A DNA stretch of 64,000 nt from Anagrus nilaparvatae (Eukaryota > Arthropoda > Insecta > Hymenoptera > Mymaridae), in assembly GCA_022575985.1 (NCBI GenBank), contig JAKSXM010000272.1, positions 26,429,501-26,493,500 of the forward strand, given 5' to 3'. The notes beneath the pieces were generated by a model, which worked only from the letters and a program-made list of their open reading frames with translations, was not told the DNA's origin and searched no databases. Each line of letters starts with the position of its first letter. Position 1 is the first letter of the stretch. Both the position numbers and the translations under genes were made by a program. This document shows positions 47,201-58,490 of this stretch, piece after piece.

Positions 47201-49561
47201 ATTCTTACTTTTGATTAAGATTGAAAATGATTATTTACTTGCGTGTTTTTACTTTTTGGGCTAATATATATGGAGTATTTTACGTTGGTTTGTTTGTTTT
47301 AAGTTGCTTTTTTTAATAGAGTAGATTTTAAAAAAAAATTTTAATGCTTCAAAATTCAAATTTCAGGCCATTTTTACAATAATGAAATATTTTAGATTAA
47401 AAACAAAAGAAAACCATTTTTAGGTTATAAAATCAAAAAATTAAGCACTTTATCACTTAAAACGTAATTTGAATCCTTAAATTATTTTCATTAAAAATAC
47501 AATTTTATTGATGATAAAAATTTATTTTTTATAAACTTAATTAACATGAAATACTTAATATATTTGTTTATATATGTTATGTATTACCTAAGGTAATCAT
47601 TATTTAAAATTATACCTTACACCTATGCTATAAGTTTCATTTTATATCATGTAAATAATTTCTCTAGTTGCAAAAAAAAGTATAATAATATATTATTTTT
47701 ATAATTTGTGATTTTTTATTATGATTGATAAGATTTATAAAAATTTATATTGTTTTATTTTCTAAAATATATTTAAAAATAATTAAATCGAAAAAAAATC
47801 TACTTTCTCGGGGAAAATCAACTTCCCGTTTGGTTAAAGTTGTAAGAAAAAATTCTTGTACTTCTATTAAGACAAATATTATGGTACAACTAAGGCGCCA
47901 AAAAGGTTCCATAAAATGCACGTATCGTACAATAACAACTTCGTGTCTTTGTTTTTGCCAACATGAGCGAGTCTCCTATGTGTTGCTAAAAACGTTGAAT
48001 TTTAAGAAAAGTAATTACTTTAACTTTTAAATTTATTGATTATCAAACAAAAACAATTGAATTTAAATAATTTTTGCCCAGTTCATTTTTTTATTGCACG
48101 GATAAACTTTAATAATAATAAACTCTAATTTATCCAGAATTTATCACACTTTACATTTCTATAATTTATTTATAAATTTATTAAAATTGTCTGGTTGTGT
48201 TTAATTGCTACTATGTTCACACATAAGCAATGCGGAAGAGACGAGAGAGATACAAAAATAAAATTGTTATTATTATACTCGATGCCCACATTTATTTACT
48301 GCGTGTGCATGCAGTTTCAGGGGAACCTTTATGATGCCTCAACGCCGGTATATCATTTGTCTGATAAAAACTACTAAAATTTGAAAGGCAACAATACTAT
48401 TTCCATGTAGGGACCATAATAAAAAGTCTAGAAACCATACAATGCCTTCTACTCAGATTTTTGTAATAAAAATATATTTAAAATACCAGGTAACTTAAGG
48501 TTAATATTGTCAGATAAGTACATAATTGCAAGTTCTATTGTAAAACATAAGGATTCTTAAACAATCCTCGAAAAAACGTAACCAACTAGGGAGTCAAATA
48601 CACTTTAGTTATGCTCATTTTCTTGAAAATAATTCTTTAAGAAAGGTAGGCAATTTATTGCAAAAATAAAGAAAGAGCGACTCTTTTTACGTAGGAAAAC
48701 ATTTTTGTCTAAAATAGATTTTTTTATTTTACTTTTTTTTTCCCAGTCCTGGTCATTACAAAATAACAATTTCAAGACTTTATTTTACTGTTTTTTTTTT
48801 TATCATTCGTTTTCTTTAAATGATATTTAGAAGACTCGATACTCATTTTCAGAAAAAAAATCTTCACATATTTTTTCAATAATTTCAATTTTTGGCTAAA
48901 AATAAAGCTTAGAAATCTCAAAAATATTTTAAATATTCTATATGTTTTGAATAGTAATTTAATTATCAAGGGAAAAAAAGCTTTTCGTGCTCGGTACTTA
49001 TAATATTTATTGCCCGCCAAATTTTATACACGAGTTTTGCTCTCGAGAGGACAAAAAAATTTTAACTTGTATTTTTCTCTTCAACTGTTTACGAAATATA
49101 AAGTTAAAGTTAAAGTTAACTTCATAAAGTTAAAGTTCGAATTAAAGATTTTTTATAAATATTAAATAACAAAAAAAGTAAAATTTAATTTCAATAATAC
49201 TCATAATGAAAATTTTCTTACCAAAAAAATTTTCATTTAATTAACATATTTCAACTGTTGTTTTGATCTTATTTATTTAGTTAGAGAAAGTTTCTGAAGT
49301 GAGTTTATTGCGAAGACCTGCAAAAAGGTTAGTCAAAAGTAAATACTATAATAAAAAAAGAAAATACTATCAAAATTTATGATTTACGTAAACTTATATA
49401 AACTTATAACTAATTTAACTAAACTTTGCAAAAAATTACTTTTTTTATTATTAAACTTAAAAATTTTAGAAGTAAAAAATTTTTTATGTGTTTCTATGTA
49501 ATATAAAAATAAATTTATTTTCTAGATTTAGAATAATTTTGTGGAGACATAATGTTGTGAA
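41286..49561. other. AT-rich non-coding DNA
   Basis: No gene is recognised in this long stretch. 41286-41600 may hold unrecognisable N-terminal remains of the Penelope-like relic. Long T-runs lie near 43060-43078 and 43355-43370, TA tracts near 45210-45231 and 46824-46837, and (GTTAAA)n-like hexamers near 49096-49132. TTTTTTTTCAGTGTAG at about 45966 resembles a TIR-element end without a visible partner. The 101-codon frame at 47725-48030 shows no domain. Confidence 0.6.
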
Positions 49562-49620
49562 CTAGTGGCTATTCTATTTTTTATGAAAACTCTATACAAA
49601 TAAATAGAATAGTCACTAAT
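49562..49620. repeat. Short hairpin repeat, ~20 bp arms
   Basis: CTAGTGGCTATTCTATTTTT (49562-49581) is mirrored by ATAAATAGAATAGTCACTAA (49600-49619) around an 18 base loop. A small MITE remnant or a chance hairpin; no target duplication is seen. Confidence 0.5.
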
Positions 49621-49621
49621 T

Positions 49622-50278
49622 AACATATGTTTACTTAATCTTACGTTAATTAGAATGAAACAATTTCAATTTTTTAATAGAGGGATATTTTGAATAGCCT
49701 AAAAATTCAAAATCTGCTTGTTTTAAGTCTAAAATTTGGTTAATTTATAATTAAATAAAAACTTTTCTAAAAGCACTAGAATTTAGGATTTTGCAAAAGC
49801 TTAGAGTGATGAGCCTTAGAGTAAAAATTTTAGAATTCTCTTATTTTAAGTAATCTTATTGATGAATTTTAGAATTTCACTATATCTCATGAATGAATTT
49901 TTCGAAACTTTGAAGTTTTGGTATTTGTATCACAAAAACCATTAAAATTATAGATAAATTTTAACTTTTAATTATTAAACTAAAAGTCTCAGAAATTAGT
50001 TCCACAATAAGACAATATTACAAAAAATAACTTGAAATTCAAAATTACTAAAAAACTTCTCTCTTACGCGACAACTCACTTAAAATTTTCATTTACAACT
50101 AAAACAAAAATTACTTACTTAATTTATTAAAATATTTAAATATAAAATAACAAATCAAAGTTTATTCTAATATTAATGATGAAATAATACAAATTAAACA
50201 ACCAATCAGCATTAAAACGCTCAAGGGCTTCTTTGTTAGATGTAAAATTTCTGAGAATTTATAATCATATCTTGTGTG
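49622..50278. other. AT-rich non-coding DNA
   Basis: No gene or repeat recognised. Confidence 0.6.
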
Positions 50279-51267
50279 TATACACGGAAAAAAATTCTAA
50301 GTTGTATTGACAAATAACTTTGTTGAAATATGCCAACAAAGTATTTGTTGAATTGTCATAGTTACTTAGTTGATTCAAACAGAGTGAAAATTTTATTTAA
50401 AAAAAATTATTTTTTTATTTTTTTTTTTATTTTTTTTTTTTTTTTTAAATTAATTATTTTTTTTTTATAATTATTTTTTTATATTTATTTAATATTTATT
50501 AATTTAAAATCTGTTAAAAAAAACCGAAGAAAAATTTTGACTGCTACTGGGATCGAACTGAGTATTGCGGCTTCCGAGACTGCGTGATTATCCATTCTGC
50601 TAACAGGACAGTTGTATTTAATAAAAAAATTTTAAGTACTATATGTTACAGATAATAATTTTCGAAATTATATGCAGAGTAAATTATACATACCCAGAGC
50701 GAAATGCATATTTAAAAATAATAGTTAAAACTATATCATATAATTTTTAGGAAATCCCATTTCTTTATTATAATAATAATGAATAATAATATAAGCAAAA
50801 GTAAATTATGCATACCCGCAGTGAAATTTATATTTAAAAATAATACTTAAAACTATCATTAAAAATTTTTAGGAAATTCCATTTCTTTATTGAATAATAA
50901 TATAAACAAAAGCGCGCTGCTGAAGAACAGGTTTCGACTTGTCGCCGGCCGCGGTGTTAAATATATAAAAGGATAGAAAGAGAAAGAATGAATAAATATT
51001 TTAATATAAAAGAAAAAGCATTGACCTAACTATTAAAATTAATCATATTAATGTTGTAGGTTGTTGGTTTATCTAACACTATGTTGATTCAACAAAGATT
51101 TAAGTGGTTAATTTAACAATTTTAATTTTGTTTGAATCAACAAAGTATTTGTTGGTTTAATGTTTTTATTTGACAATTCAACGTTTAATCTTTCCATTCA
51201 ACAAACTTACAATACTAATCATATTTCAGTAACGTAATACGTTTAGTTTGTCTTATATTTTTTTTAC
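50279..51267. mobile_element. ~990 bp TIR element with tRNA-like segment
   Basis: The left end TATACACGGAAAAAAATTCT is matched, with few changes, by the complement of the right end (TATACACGTAAAAAAAATAT). Subterminal sequence is also inverted: GTTGAATTGTCA near 50348 mirrors TGACAATTCAAC near 51172. Short words such as TTCAACAAAG and CAACAAAGTATTTGTTG recur in both halves. The interior holds a tRNA-like stretch (50540-50612, minus) and a GC-rich patch (50910-50960). There is no coding capacity. It is probably a non-autonomous DNA transposon that acquired a SINE or tRNA fragment. Confidence 0.6.
50540..50612 (-). mobile_element. tRNA-like sequence (Arg-like), inside TIR element
   Basis: On the minus strand TTAGCAGAATGG is a good A box and AGTTCGATCCCA a good B box, with tRNA-like spacing. 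The AATGGATAA phrase after the A box resembles insect tRNA-Arg. The acceptor and anticodon stems do not pair properly, so it is not a working tRNA. It may be the head of a tRNA-derived SINE captured by the surrounding element. Confidence 0.5.
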
Positions 51268-51519
51268 GTGTATATTAAGAGAATAATGTATTATACTAAT
51301 AACTAAAGATTGCTTCTATGTAAAGTAAGAAAATTTTCTTATTACAAACTATAAATTTAATTATTTATGAATTTAATAGAAAATTATCTGTCTTCTCTCT
51401 TTGTTGTTTCTGCTCATTTGTTAAATTGTAATTAAATTTAAATTAGTAAACAAAATACTAAAATTTGAATTAAATTTTTATCAAATTTGACAGTAAATTA
51501 TCGAATTGCTGTTTTTTGT
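51268..51519. other. AT-rich non-coding DNA
   Basis: No feature recognised. Confidence 0.5.
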
Positions 51520-51655
51520 AATAACATTTATTTATTTATTTATTTATTTAAAATGGCAAAAATTATAAATTTCTGATGCATGGTCTAATTATTTATTTAT
51601 TTAAAATGTCAAGAATTATAAGTTTCTGATTCAGATGGTCTGACTAAATATGCAC
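51520..51655 (+). repeat. (TTTA)n tract and ~62 bp direct repeat, two copies
   Basis: TTTATTTATTTAAAATGKCA, followed by AAGAATTATA/AAAAATTATA, TTTCTGAT and ATGGTCT, occurs twice in tandem (starting near 51530 and 51592), with TTTA tetranucleotide runs at each start. It looks like a local tandem duplication. Confidence 0.65.
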
Positions 51656-54446
51656 TTATACTACTTGAATTTATTACCAAGTGATTTATAATTTTTAACC
51701 AGTGTATATATTAATAAGTTTTGGAACAGTAAAAAGGTTATTTTATTAAAATTTACTAATAGGTTACAGTACGTGCTACATTTCAAAAAAGAAAAACAGA
51801 AGAAAAACATTAGAATGCCATACTTCTTGCTAAATTTATTAAAGTTATGGTAAAGTTTTATAAGCAGTAACCTAATTTATCAACAGCAGCTTATAATACG
51901 AAAAATAGGGTAATTTTAATTAACTTCTTAATAAATTTTAACGCAAACACACTTTCAGTCTATATTTGGGACTTGAAGGTACCAATTTTGAAGCTGTTGT
52001 CATTAAAATAATGAGTTAAATTATTTTCGTCATTGAAATCCTAGGAGTATTTGTTTATTCCAACCCCTTCTAAAATAAAATTATTTTAATTGTTCTAATT
52101 TGACCAAATTTAATAAAAATGTATATTATTTTCATCCTTTTTTGCATAAAAAAGTTTTTTATTCATGAGTAAATATTACGAATTTATTCTTTAAGTTTTA
52201 TAGAAAATAATTTTTATGAATTTGATAAATAAAACTTATTTATTTTAGCGTAAAATTCTTTATCCATTTATAAAATTCTAGGAAAAAAAAAATTCTTTTT
52301 TTGTCAATCAAATACTTTTTATATAAATCCATTAAAAACCCACTGTTTTATTTATATTTTTGTACAATTTTTTTGTTATCTCTATTTTTATTCATCAACC
52401 GAAATCGACTCTTATTCAAATATATTCCCAATGCTCAATTTCTGACAGTGATTAAGCAAACAAAATTATTTTTTTTTGTTTTCAAACTAAAATATTTGTA
52501 CATTTTTTTTGTTTATAATTCGTGTGTATGTGAAAATATACAAAATAATTCAAGTATAAATTATACCTGAGAGATTTCTTTTAGATATTGACAATTCCAA
52601 TTTTTTTTTTTTTTAATACTGTTTACACGATAAATGACTATATATTTAAATTTCTGTGTAGTATCTTTTATTTTTTTATTTTTTTTATACTCAAGCTTCG
52701 ATAGTTATTCGGTTCAAAGTGTTTATACAATCAAGCGGAAACGAGACGTCTGATGGTTTTGTTTTTACTACAGAGTTAGTTGTATGTCTATGTGACGATG
52801 ACATTGACAAGATAATAATCGTCAAGTGAAATTTTTTTTTTCTACCTCGTTTATTTATGTGTATAAACTTTTTTTTATTGTTTAAATATATAACGCAATT
52901 TTACACTTCTGATATAACTTTATTTTGTGTATGTTTATCTTTTGGAGTATATTTAAAAGTTTTATTAATTAAAAATTTCAATGAAAATAATTCTGTTAAA
53001 ATTAGAAATGATAAAAAACTCATACTTATCATGATAGTATACCAAAACTTTGGCGCCCTTGGTACTTGATATACTGCTATACAAATTACTTAAAATTCTC
53101 ATTCACTAGTTTTCATAAAAAATGACTTATACACCTAAAAGTATTTTATTTTTATCCTCACAAATAAGAAACAGTACCTTTTATATTCTTAAATCAAATA
53201 AAAAAGAGTTTCAAAGTGATACTAAATTTATAAATATAGCATATTGTGAACAACTATAAAGAGCTTCATTTACTATACGCTGAAAAAATAATACTTTTTT
53301 TTCCATAAGATGGTAGATTTTATTTCCTTTTACAAAGAGTACATTTTTTTTTATAAAGTAAAGTATATTTATCTTTATGATCATACATGTATAAACAAAT
53401 ACTATTCATGCGTTTTCATTAGAGTTCTTTACCACATTTTTCTTTAAGCATAGTGACAAAGCTATACTAAAAGACCTAAAAAATATTTCGTTTTTTAAAC
53501 ATTTTTTTTTTTTATTTATAATCGTTTTTAGTGATTACGAATATAAATAAAAAGTTCTTTTTATTTAGAAAATTCGTTCAACCGATAAGTATCCTTTGAG
53601 TGTTTTTTTTTTTTAATGATTGAATAAATTGTGTAAAATAAATTTATGTATATGAGTTTGTTGAATACTTTTTTTTAAAAATAAATTGGCAAATGAATAC
53701 TTTTATGTGGGAATTAAAACTAATGAAAAAAATATAGATGCTTGAAGAATGGTTTTAATAAATTCCCTAAAAATTTTAAAATTTCTTGCGATTTAGAGTC
53801 TACTAGATATAGTTTTCGTGTAGCAAATTATGCATAATAGCTTTATTTTTTAATAGTATATTTTTTGCGAAAATTTTGAATTGTTCAATTTTTAAACCTA
53901 GGCATTCCCTAAAAAACTGATAAAAGGTTATTAGAAACAATCTGTAACTTGGCTTATGAACCGTATTAGGCATTTTTAGTTAAAATCACAAAATTTCTAA
54001 AAATCAACTAAACTGACTCATATACATTTATATTTAAAATATGGAATTGGATATAAATTGCAGATAATATAAGAAAACTAAAAAAAAACTGTACTACTAG
54101 TAAAATATACGAGATAAAAAGTATCCTTTGAGAGAGGAATATTACTTAGACATTTTATAAAAATAAAACTTCAAAGATTTTTTTTTTTATCAATTTAAAT
54201 TAATAATCATTTTATAAATATTTAATTTATTTATACGTTAGGATAAGTTAAGCATTAATTAAATATATATTATTTCTCAAATTTTTAAAATTCTAATAAT
54301 AATTTTACGGTGCTTTATGTATTTGTATTGTTAAAGGGCTTTAATATTTAATAGCATGTTGATATTTCTACATATTTAAACATAATTTTAAGCAACTCCA
54401 TAAACTCATTGTAGTAACAGTAACGTATTATAATACATTTAACCCA
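51656..54446. other. AT-rich non-coding DNA
   Basis: No gene. The open frames near 52301-52570 and 52857-53069 are translations of T-rich sequence without domain character. Confidence 0.6.
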
Positions 54447-54735
54447 TTTTGATCGAAAATTACAATTTTAACAACAAGTTAAAAATTGGTCATTTTGCAC
54501 CAAAAATAAGCATTGGATTAATTGGCTTAGGAGGTGAAGTTTACATCAAAAAATTTAGACCAACCATTTTAGCGTTGTATTAAAAATTACTGAAAAATCC
54601 TATTTTATGCATGTCTAGGCTTAGAAGGCCCATTGGCATGAAAGAAGGGTGGACGGAATATTTTTTCAAACATAACCATCTAGTGTCATTTGGTTTTCCA
54701 AAGGTAGGAAAATCTTTTTGTTAATTAATGTAAAA
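54447..54735 (+). repeat. Single-arm, diverged copy of the 25-28 kb palindrome
   Basis: In order, AAAAATTGGTCATTTT, ATTAATTGGCTTAGG, TTTAGCGTTGTATTAAAAAT, AGAAGGCCCATTGG and CATAACCATCTAGTGTCATT match the right arm of the palindrome between about 26755 and 27128, with one ~45 base gap and many substitutions. No mirror arm follows. It is either an older relative of the repeat, or sequence the palindrome's hairpin RNA could pair with. Confidence 0.7.
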
Positions 54736-55816
54736 TAATTATTTATACAATTAAAAAATAAAAATATTCTTACAGAATTTAATATTATTTACTGTCGCAT
54801 CTTACGTTGACTTGTTCTACTTGCAAAGCAAAACTGCGCATTATACTAAATTCTTAGTAACTGAATAATTTTTTATAGGCATAACACAATTTTTTGATTC
54901 ACTAAATAATTAAAAAAAAAACTTTTTTTCGTTTATTTTTTCCTCAATTTATTATTTGATATTTACTCAACTGTAAAATTCAGGTCGTATTTTTCTATTC
55001 CAATTATTTAAGCTTGTTAAATCATACTTATTTTTTTTTATCTATCAACTTCGATAAATAATAATAATAATAATGATAAATTTTTTGTAAATATCAAATT
55101 GAAATATAAATAAAAGAAGACGAAAAAAAATTATAACAGATTTTTTAAAAAGAAATATATATTGAAAAACAATGAAAAATCCTAGTTTGTATTTGAAAAA
55201 AAAGAAGCTTATACTATTGTTTTCAGTTAAAACTTTGATTATTCCCTTTCCTAACTCCTATATATATATTTTCTTTTGTCGTTAGACATGCAGTTGTTTT
55301 TTGTACATGTATAAAATATCTATTGTATTTTTATTTTAGTTTTTTTCATATGTTTTTATTTATACATACTACGTTTTTAATATAAAAAAAAAAAGAAAAG
55401 ACAATAAGAAAAAGTTAAAATTTGTTTTCAAATATAAATCTGTGTTTTTTTATTTATTAAAATTTTTTCAGTAAATATTTATGTGTGCTTTTGTTTTGTA
55501 TTAATTGTTAATTTATTTAATCCAGTTCATTCAGGCATTTCATAAAGTTTGAATTAGTTGAAAATCAAAAATATTGAGAATTATTCATAAATTTGTAGTT
55601 TTCTATAACTTAACCGCAGGACTGGATAAAAGTTTGTTGTATAATAATTTTATCAAAAAAATAAGTTATTTGAGCCTTTTATTTTATATTTTTTTAATTT
55701 TCTATCAAATAATAATCAAATTATAGAAAACTACAAAAATGTAACTATAGAATTTAAGAACCAAAAAATTTCATTTAGTTTGTATCTCATTTTCTATTAA
55801 TGAACAAATAACTGTT
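54736..55816. other. AT-rich non-coding DNA
   Basis: A (TAA)n tract lies near 55059-55074. No gene. Confidence 0.6.
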
Positions 55817-55991
55817 TTTTTTGTTACCCAGAAAAGAATGAATGTTTATTTAATTCTTTAGACAGGAATTATTTTGAGGTTCTTTTCAAAAAGATTTAAA
55901 TTGAAAATAATTGTTTTTAAAAAATTAACCTCAAAATAATTTCTGTCAAAATAATTAAATAAACATTCATTCTTCTCTGGGTAACAAAAAA
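55817..55991. repeat. Hairpin / MITE, ~65 bp arms, GTTACCCAGA ends
   Basis: The left arm (about 55817-55881) starts TTTTTGTTACCCAGAAAAG. The right arm (about 55927-55991) ends CTCTGGGTAACAAAAA. The arms pair with few mismatches around a ~45 base loop. No coding capacity; a foldback-type MITE is the simplest reading. Confidence 0.7.
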
Positions 55992-58019
55992 TTCATTTAG
56001 GTTTGGTGTGTATATGTTAAGTTTCTTTAAATATTTGAATCTTATTTACTCCTACCCTACAAAAAACCATTGTTATGCATTATTTATTAGAATATAAATG
56101 CAAAAAAATCATCATTCTTATTATCAAACATAATGCATAAAAAAAATATGACATGTGTCTGAAAAAACATTGACAAGGGCCAAAAGCTTAAAATCTTTTC
56201 TTGTTTTTTATTTTTAAAAGTATGAATGAAGCTCATATAATAAATTGTATAAAGCATGGTTTTATATGTGCATATTCGTTGACTCATGCTATTCTCTATT
56301 TTACATAAAATAAAATAAAAAAAAAAGACTTCCATTTATCAGTGTCTTTATATATATATATATATATATATTTTTCAGGTATATATATAAGAAGGTAAAA
56401 TAAGATGCTTTATAATGCATTATTTATTATTTGACAGTCAGATGGCATAGCTTTATACCTTATTTTTGCATAAATCACTTGTGAAAAAAAAACTCTTTCT
56501 ATGTATATTTTATATCTTTTTATTTTTCTTTTCATTTTTTTTTTCTTCTTAAATTTTAAAAATAGTTTTTCACGCACATATGAGAGATTCTTTTTTTACA
56601 AAAATATATGCAACTTGATTGTTGAAAGGATCAAAATTGCGAAAGGAAACTTAAAAAAATTTATTTTACTTTTAAAGCCTAGTATAGAATCTCAAATTAA
56701 GTAGTTCAGATTAAAAAAAAAGCTTAATTAATCTCTCTTATGTATGAAACCATCCGCATCCTTCTAACATTAAATAAATTTTTAGAGATAAGAAAGAATC
56801 GTTCGTATACATATTTTTATTTATTTACGAATGCATATGTGATAGAAAATTAAAATGTCTGCTCTTGACAGGTGCAGCTTCTGTTATATTTGAGAAAACG
56901 TAATTTTTGTATTATGTGATAAATAAGTAATATAAAGTTTATGAAATTATCTATTTTATGCCTATCAAAGTCTTATTTATTTTAATATTTTATGAATTTA
57001 AAGTGAAAGATGAAAATCAAGATAATGGTTTTATTTATCTTTTACACAAAGGAAAATGAAAGGAAAATGGGTTCAAGGGGTAAAATGAAACGATAAATTT
57101 TTTCTATTCTATGATTACCAAAAATTATTTTGTATTTTTGGATTATTAATGCGTGTCATTATTGTCATTCAAATTGTCAAATTTCCTTTTAAATGCCATA
57201 GAACATTTGTAAAGTTTTTTCCTTTGTCCTCTAGTGGTTAAAATACGTAAAAAAAAATAAAAAATGTAATTAAAAAAAATTTATTTTTGTTTTAAGCTAC
57301 TTATTTTGTTTTTTTTAATTAGTGAATTTTCAAACATTACGAAAACTTTTTTTTCATAAAAGTCCAAAATATTATTTAAAAAATTTTAACATCTGAAAGC
57401 ATTTCTTATAAAAGTGACAAAATTTAATTTAATTTAAAATTAAATTTTGTTTTATTAATTATTTTTATTATTTAAAATTTAAATTAAATTTTCCTAAAAG
57501 AATATACAATTACAATAGCACAGCATGTTAATTCTTATAAAATTAAAAATTTTCTAAATAAATTTAATTAAAAAATTTAAACTAGAACTGACTAACTTAT
57601 TATTAAGTTATAATTAAAAATTTTATAAATAATTTTCAAAAGATTATTTACTTTTATATTTTCTTTAACTATAATTTCCTGTTTTAATAAACTTTTTATG
57701 TATATAAACTTCATAAAGAAATTAATTTTTTTCTTATTAAAGAAAAAAAAAATCTTTTTCTACAGAGGAAATTGTTGTTAAATAATAAAGAAGATGCTTG
57801 TAATTATTATTTTTTTTTTATTTTGAGTTTGTCACTTATTAAAATGTTTATTAAATATAATTATTTTTTTTTATATCTTATTATTTATTAAAGATTCTTA
57901 TTACATTTTTTATTAATTAACATTTTTATACTTTTAAATTAAACGAATGTATTTTTTTTTAAGGGAAAAGTGTAAATCTATTATCGATTATTACACAAGC
58001 AATTTAATCATTTTATTTT
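55992..58019. other. AT-rich non-coding DNA with (TA)n
   Basis: A TA tract lies at about 56350-56371, followed by TTTTTCAG|GTATAT, a weak splice-like junction. The open frames here are T-rich translations. AAATTTAATTTAATTTAAAA near 57420 starts a small palindromic stretch. No gene. Confidence 0.6.
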
Positions 58020-58490
58020 GACGGTTGAAGATGAACATGAATTTTGATGTAGAAAGCTTCCTTATATAGAGAAATTTTTAATAACCACAGAAGAAATTGA
58101 TTTCAAAAGGTGAAAGGACATTTTAAAAATTTGGACCATTCCTGGAACAAGACGATATTACCAATTTGTTCCTATTTCAGAAAAACTTATAGCTTGCAAG
58201 ATTACCAGTTATCAAGACAAAAAACATATTTAAATTTGATTTGTTGAGCAAAACTTCATACAATTGGATATCAAATACTTATGTTTCTTTCTTTAAAAAC
58301 AAATACATGGAAACTAGGTTATATATCTAACATAATCGATGAAGAAATGATAGCTGAAATATATATTTTAGAGGATTATGATTCCAAGAAAAACTTATAC
58401 AAGTGGCCTATCATCGAAATGAAAACAAACATTCCTTTTCGTGATATATTGTATGCAATAAAAGTCGAAAATAAAGTGAATATTTAGTTT
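58020..58490 (+). pseudogene. Broken coding relic, unknown family
   Basis: Two adjacent frames give protein-like sequence. The first (about 58024-58265) includes FLITTEEIDF, then IWTIPGTRRYYQFVPISEKL and CKITSYQDKKH, with in-frame stops. After a frameshift near 58280 the second continues TNTWKLGYISNIIDEEMIAE, then YKWPIIEMKTNIPFRDIL, and ends at a stop at 58485-58487. The IPGTR...FVP..., then W.LGYI..ID.E...., then W.I pattern reminds me of the C-terminal part of uncharacterised, apparently transposon-borne insect proteins, but this is from memory of a pattern and cannot be confirmed here. No catalytic residues are identifiable. Its composition is less A/T-run-like than the surrounding DNA, which supports a former coding origin. 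Confidence 0.35.

Noticed and set aside
47725..48030. 101-codon frame, one of the longer in the window
   Set aside because: Starts in A/T runs and has no recognisable domain or composition change across most of its length.
56365..56385. TTTTTCAG|GTATAT as a recursive splice site
   Set aside because: It lies inside a TA microsatellite and does not match GTAAGT.
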